From Herbidospora solisilvae (GTDB lineage: Bacteria; Actinomycetota; Actinomycetes; Streptosporangiales; Streptosporangiaceae), in the NCBI RefSeq assembly GCF_009901565.1, contig NZ_WXEW01000017.1, positions 1-61,473 of the forward strand: a stretch of 61,473 nucleotides of DNA, written 5' to 3'. Positions 61,361 through 61,473 of the stretch are shown piece by piece; the first letter of the stretch is position 1; every line of letters begins with the position of its first letter. A program made the position numbers and the translations under genes. Under the pieces are notes generated by a model, which had not been told where the DNA came from, did no database searches, and saw nothing but the letters and a program-made list of their open reading frames with translations.

Positions 61361-61473
61361 TCATGGACTTGGTGACAGTCGGCTGATGGGTGGTTGGCCG
61401 CCGAGGGCTGAGTGTGGGCGTGTGGTGTTGTAGTGCTCCAGCCAGGGGCCGAGGGCTTGGGTTCGGTGCTGGT
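61361..61473 (-). CDS. IS481-type transposase, C-terminal end (partial)
   Basis: Read on the minus strand, the last 113 bases encode a fragment containing GPWLEHYNTTRPHSALGG and QPPISRL before a stop at 61361. This is the C-terminus of the rve/DDE transposases of IS481 (IS3-like) elements. The rest lies beyond the window, so I cannot tell whether the element is intact. It is probably the left end of an insertion sequence, starting about 61351, directly after the FMN reductase stop. Confidence 0.8.
   Translation of the reverse strand, partial: QHRTQALGPWLEHYNTTRPHSALGGQPPISRLSPSP

Overview
This 61.5-kb window is high-GC actinobacterial chromosome. The gene set (WhiB1/WblE, PdtaS, SigR/RsrA, two-domain Kgd, NiSOD with its dedicated protease, PASTA-type Ser/Thr kinase) and the codon usage point to a filamentous actinomycete. 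A Streptosporangiales-type host is my best inference; I cannot prove it from sequence alone. The order aroA, rsgA, SRAP peptidase, sigma-R/anti-sigma, BCCP, pdtaS, whiB1, diacylglycerol kinase recalls the Rv3218-Rv3228 block of Mycobacterium tuberculosis, so much of the left half is ancestral core genome.

Layout. 1-560: 3' end of a 5S rRNA gene, tandem terminators and decayed repeats. 0.56-6.1 kb: a secreted serine hydrolase converging on a pstSCAB phosphate operon that has a PHO box and ends in an OmpR-type regulator without its phosphoacceptor Asp. 6.1-13.3 kb: XRE regulator, hisN, rsgA-aroA, SRAP and housekeeping genes. 13.4-18.1 kb: sigR-rsrA, an epimerase, and an HD-GYP protein coupled to a degenerate copy. 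18.1-27.4 kb: biotin-centred genes, namely biotin carboxylase, free BCCP, a biotin synthase auxiliary protein (BsaP-like), a PASTA kinase, an IlvX-like ThDP enzyme, and the bioF/DasR-like/bioD/bioB operon. 27.5-35.1 kb: pdtaS, whiB1, lipid kinase, RsbW/SigF pair, nickel SOD and its protease, CGNR regulator, malic enzyme.

35.1-49.1 kb is the outstanding region. Ten consecutive secreted chymotrypsin-fold (V8/S1-like) proteins lie on the minus strand, mostly as single-gene units with their own leaders and terminators. The catalytic triad decays from member to member: three are intact, one lost Asp, one has Ser replaced by Asp, and five lost Ser and Asp (three of these also His) together with a Cys pair. 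All six members without a Ser nucleophile have a CRP-type site (TGTGA-N6-TCACA or a one-mismatch variant) upstream; none of the four that keep Ser does. The pseudo-enzymes carry a long, highly variable insert on a nearly invariant scaffold. This looks like a regulated family of secreted pseudoproteases, which I regard as the candidate undescribed system.

49.4-61.5 kb: a quinone-oxidoreductase-like enzyme, PadR regulator with a DUF4097 protein, a short DUF6104-like gene, the large kgd gene, a B3/B4-domain protein, a modular GH9 cellulase with a perfect CebR/CelR operator, an MBL-fold hydrolase, a tiny acidic ORF coupled to an FMN reductase, and the truncated end of an IS481-type transposase at the window edge.
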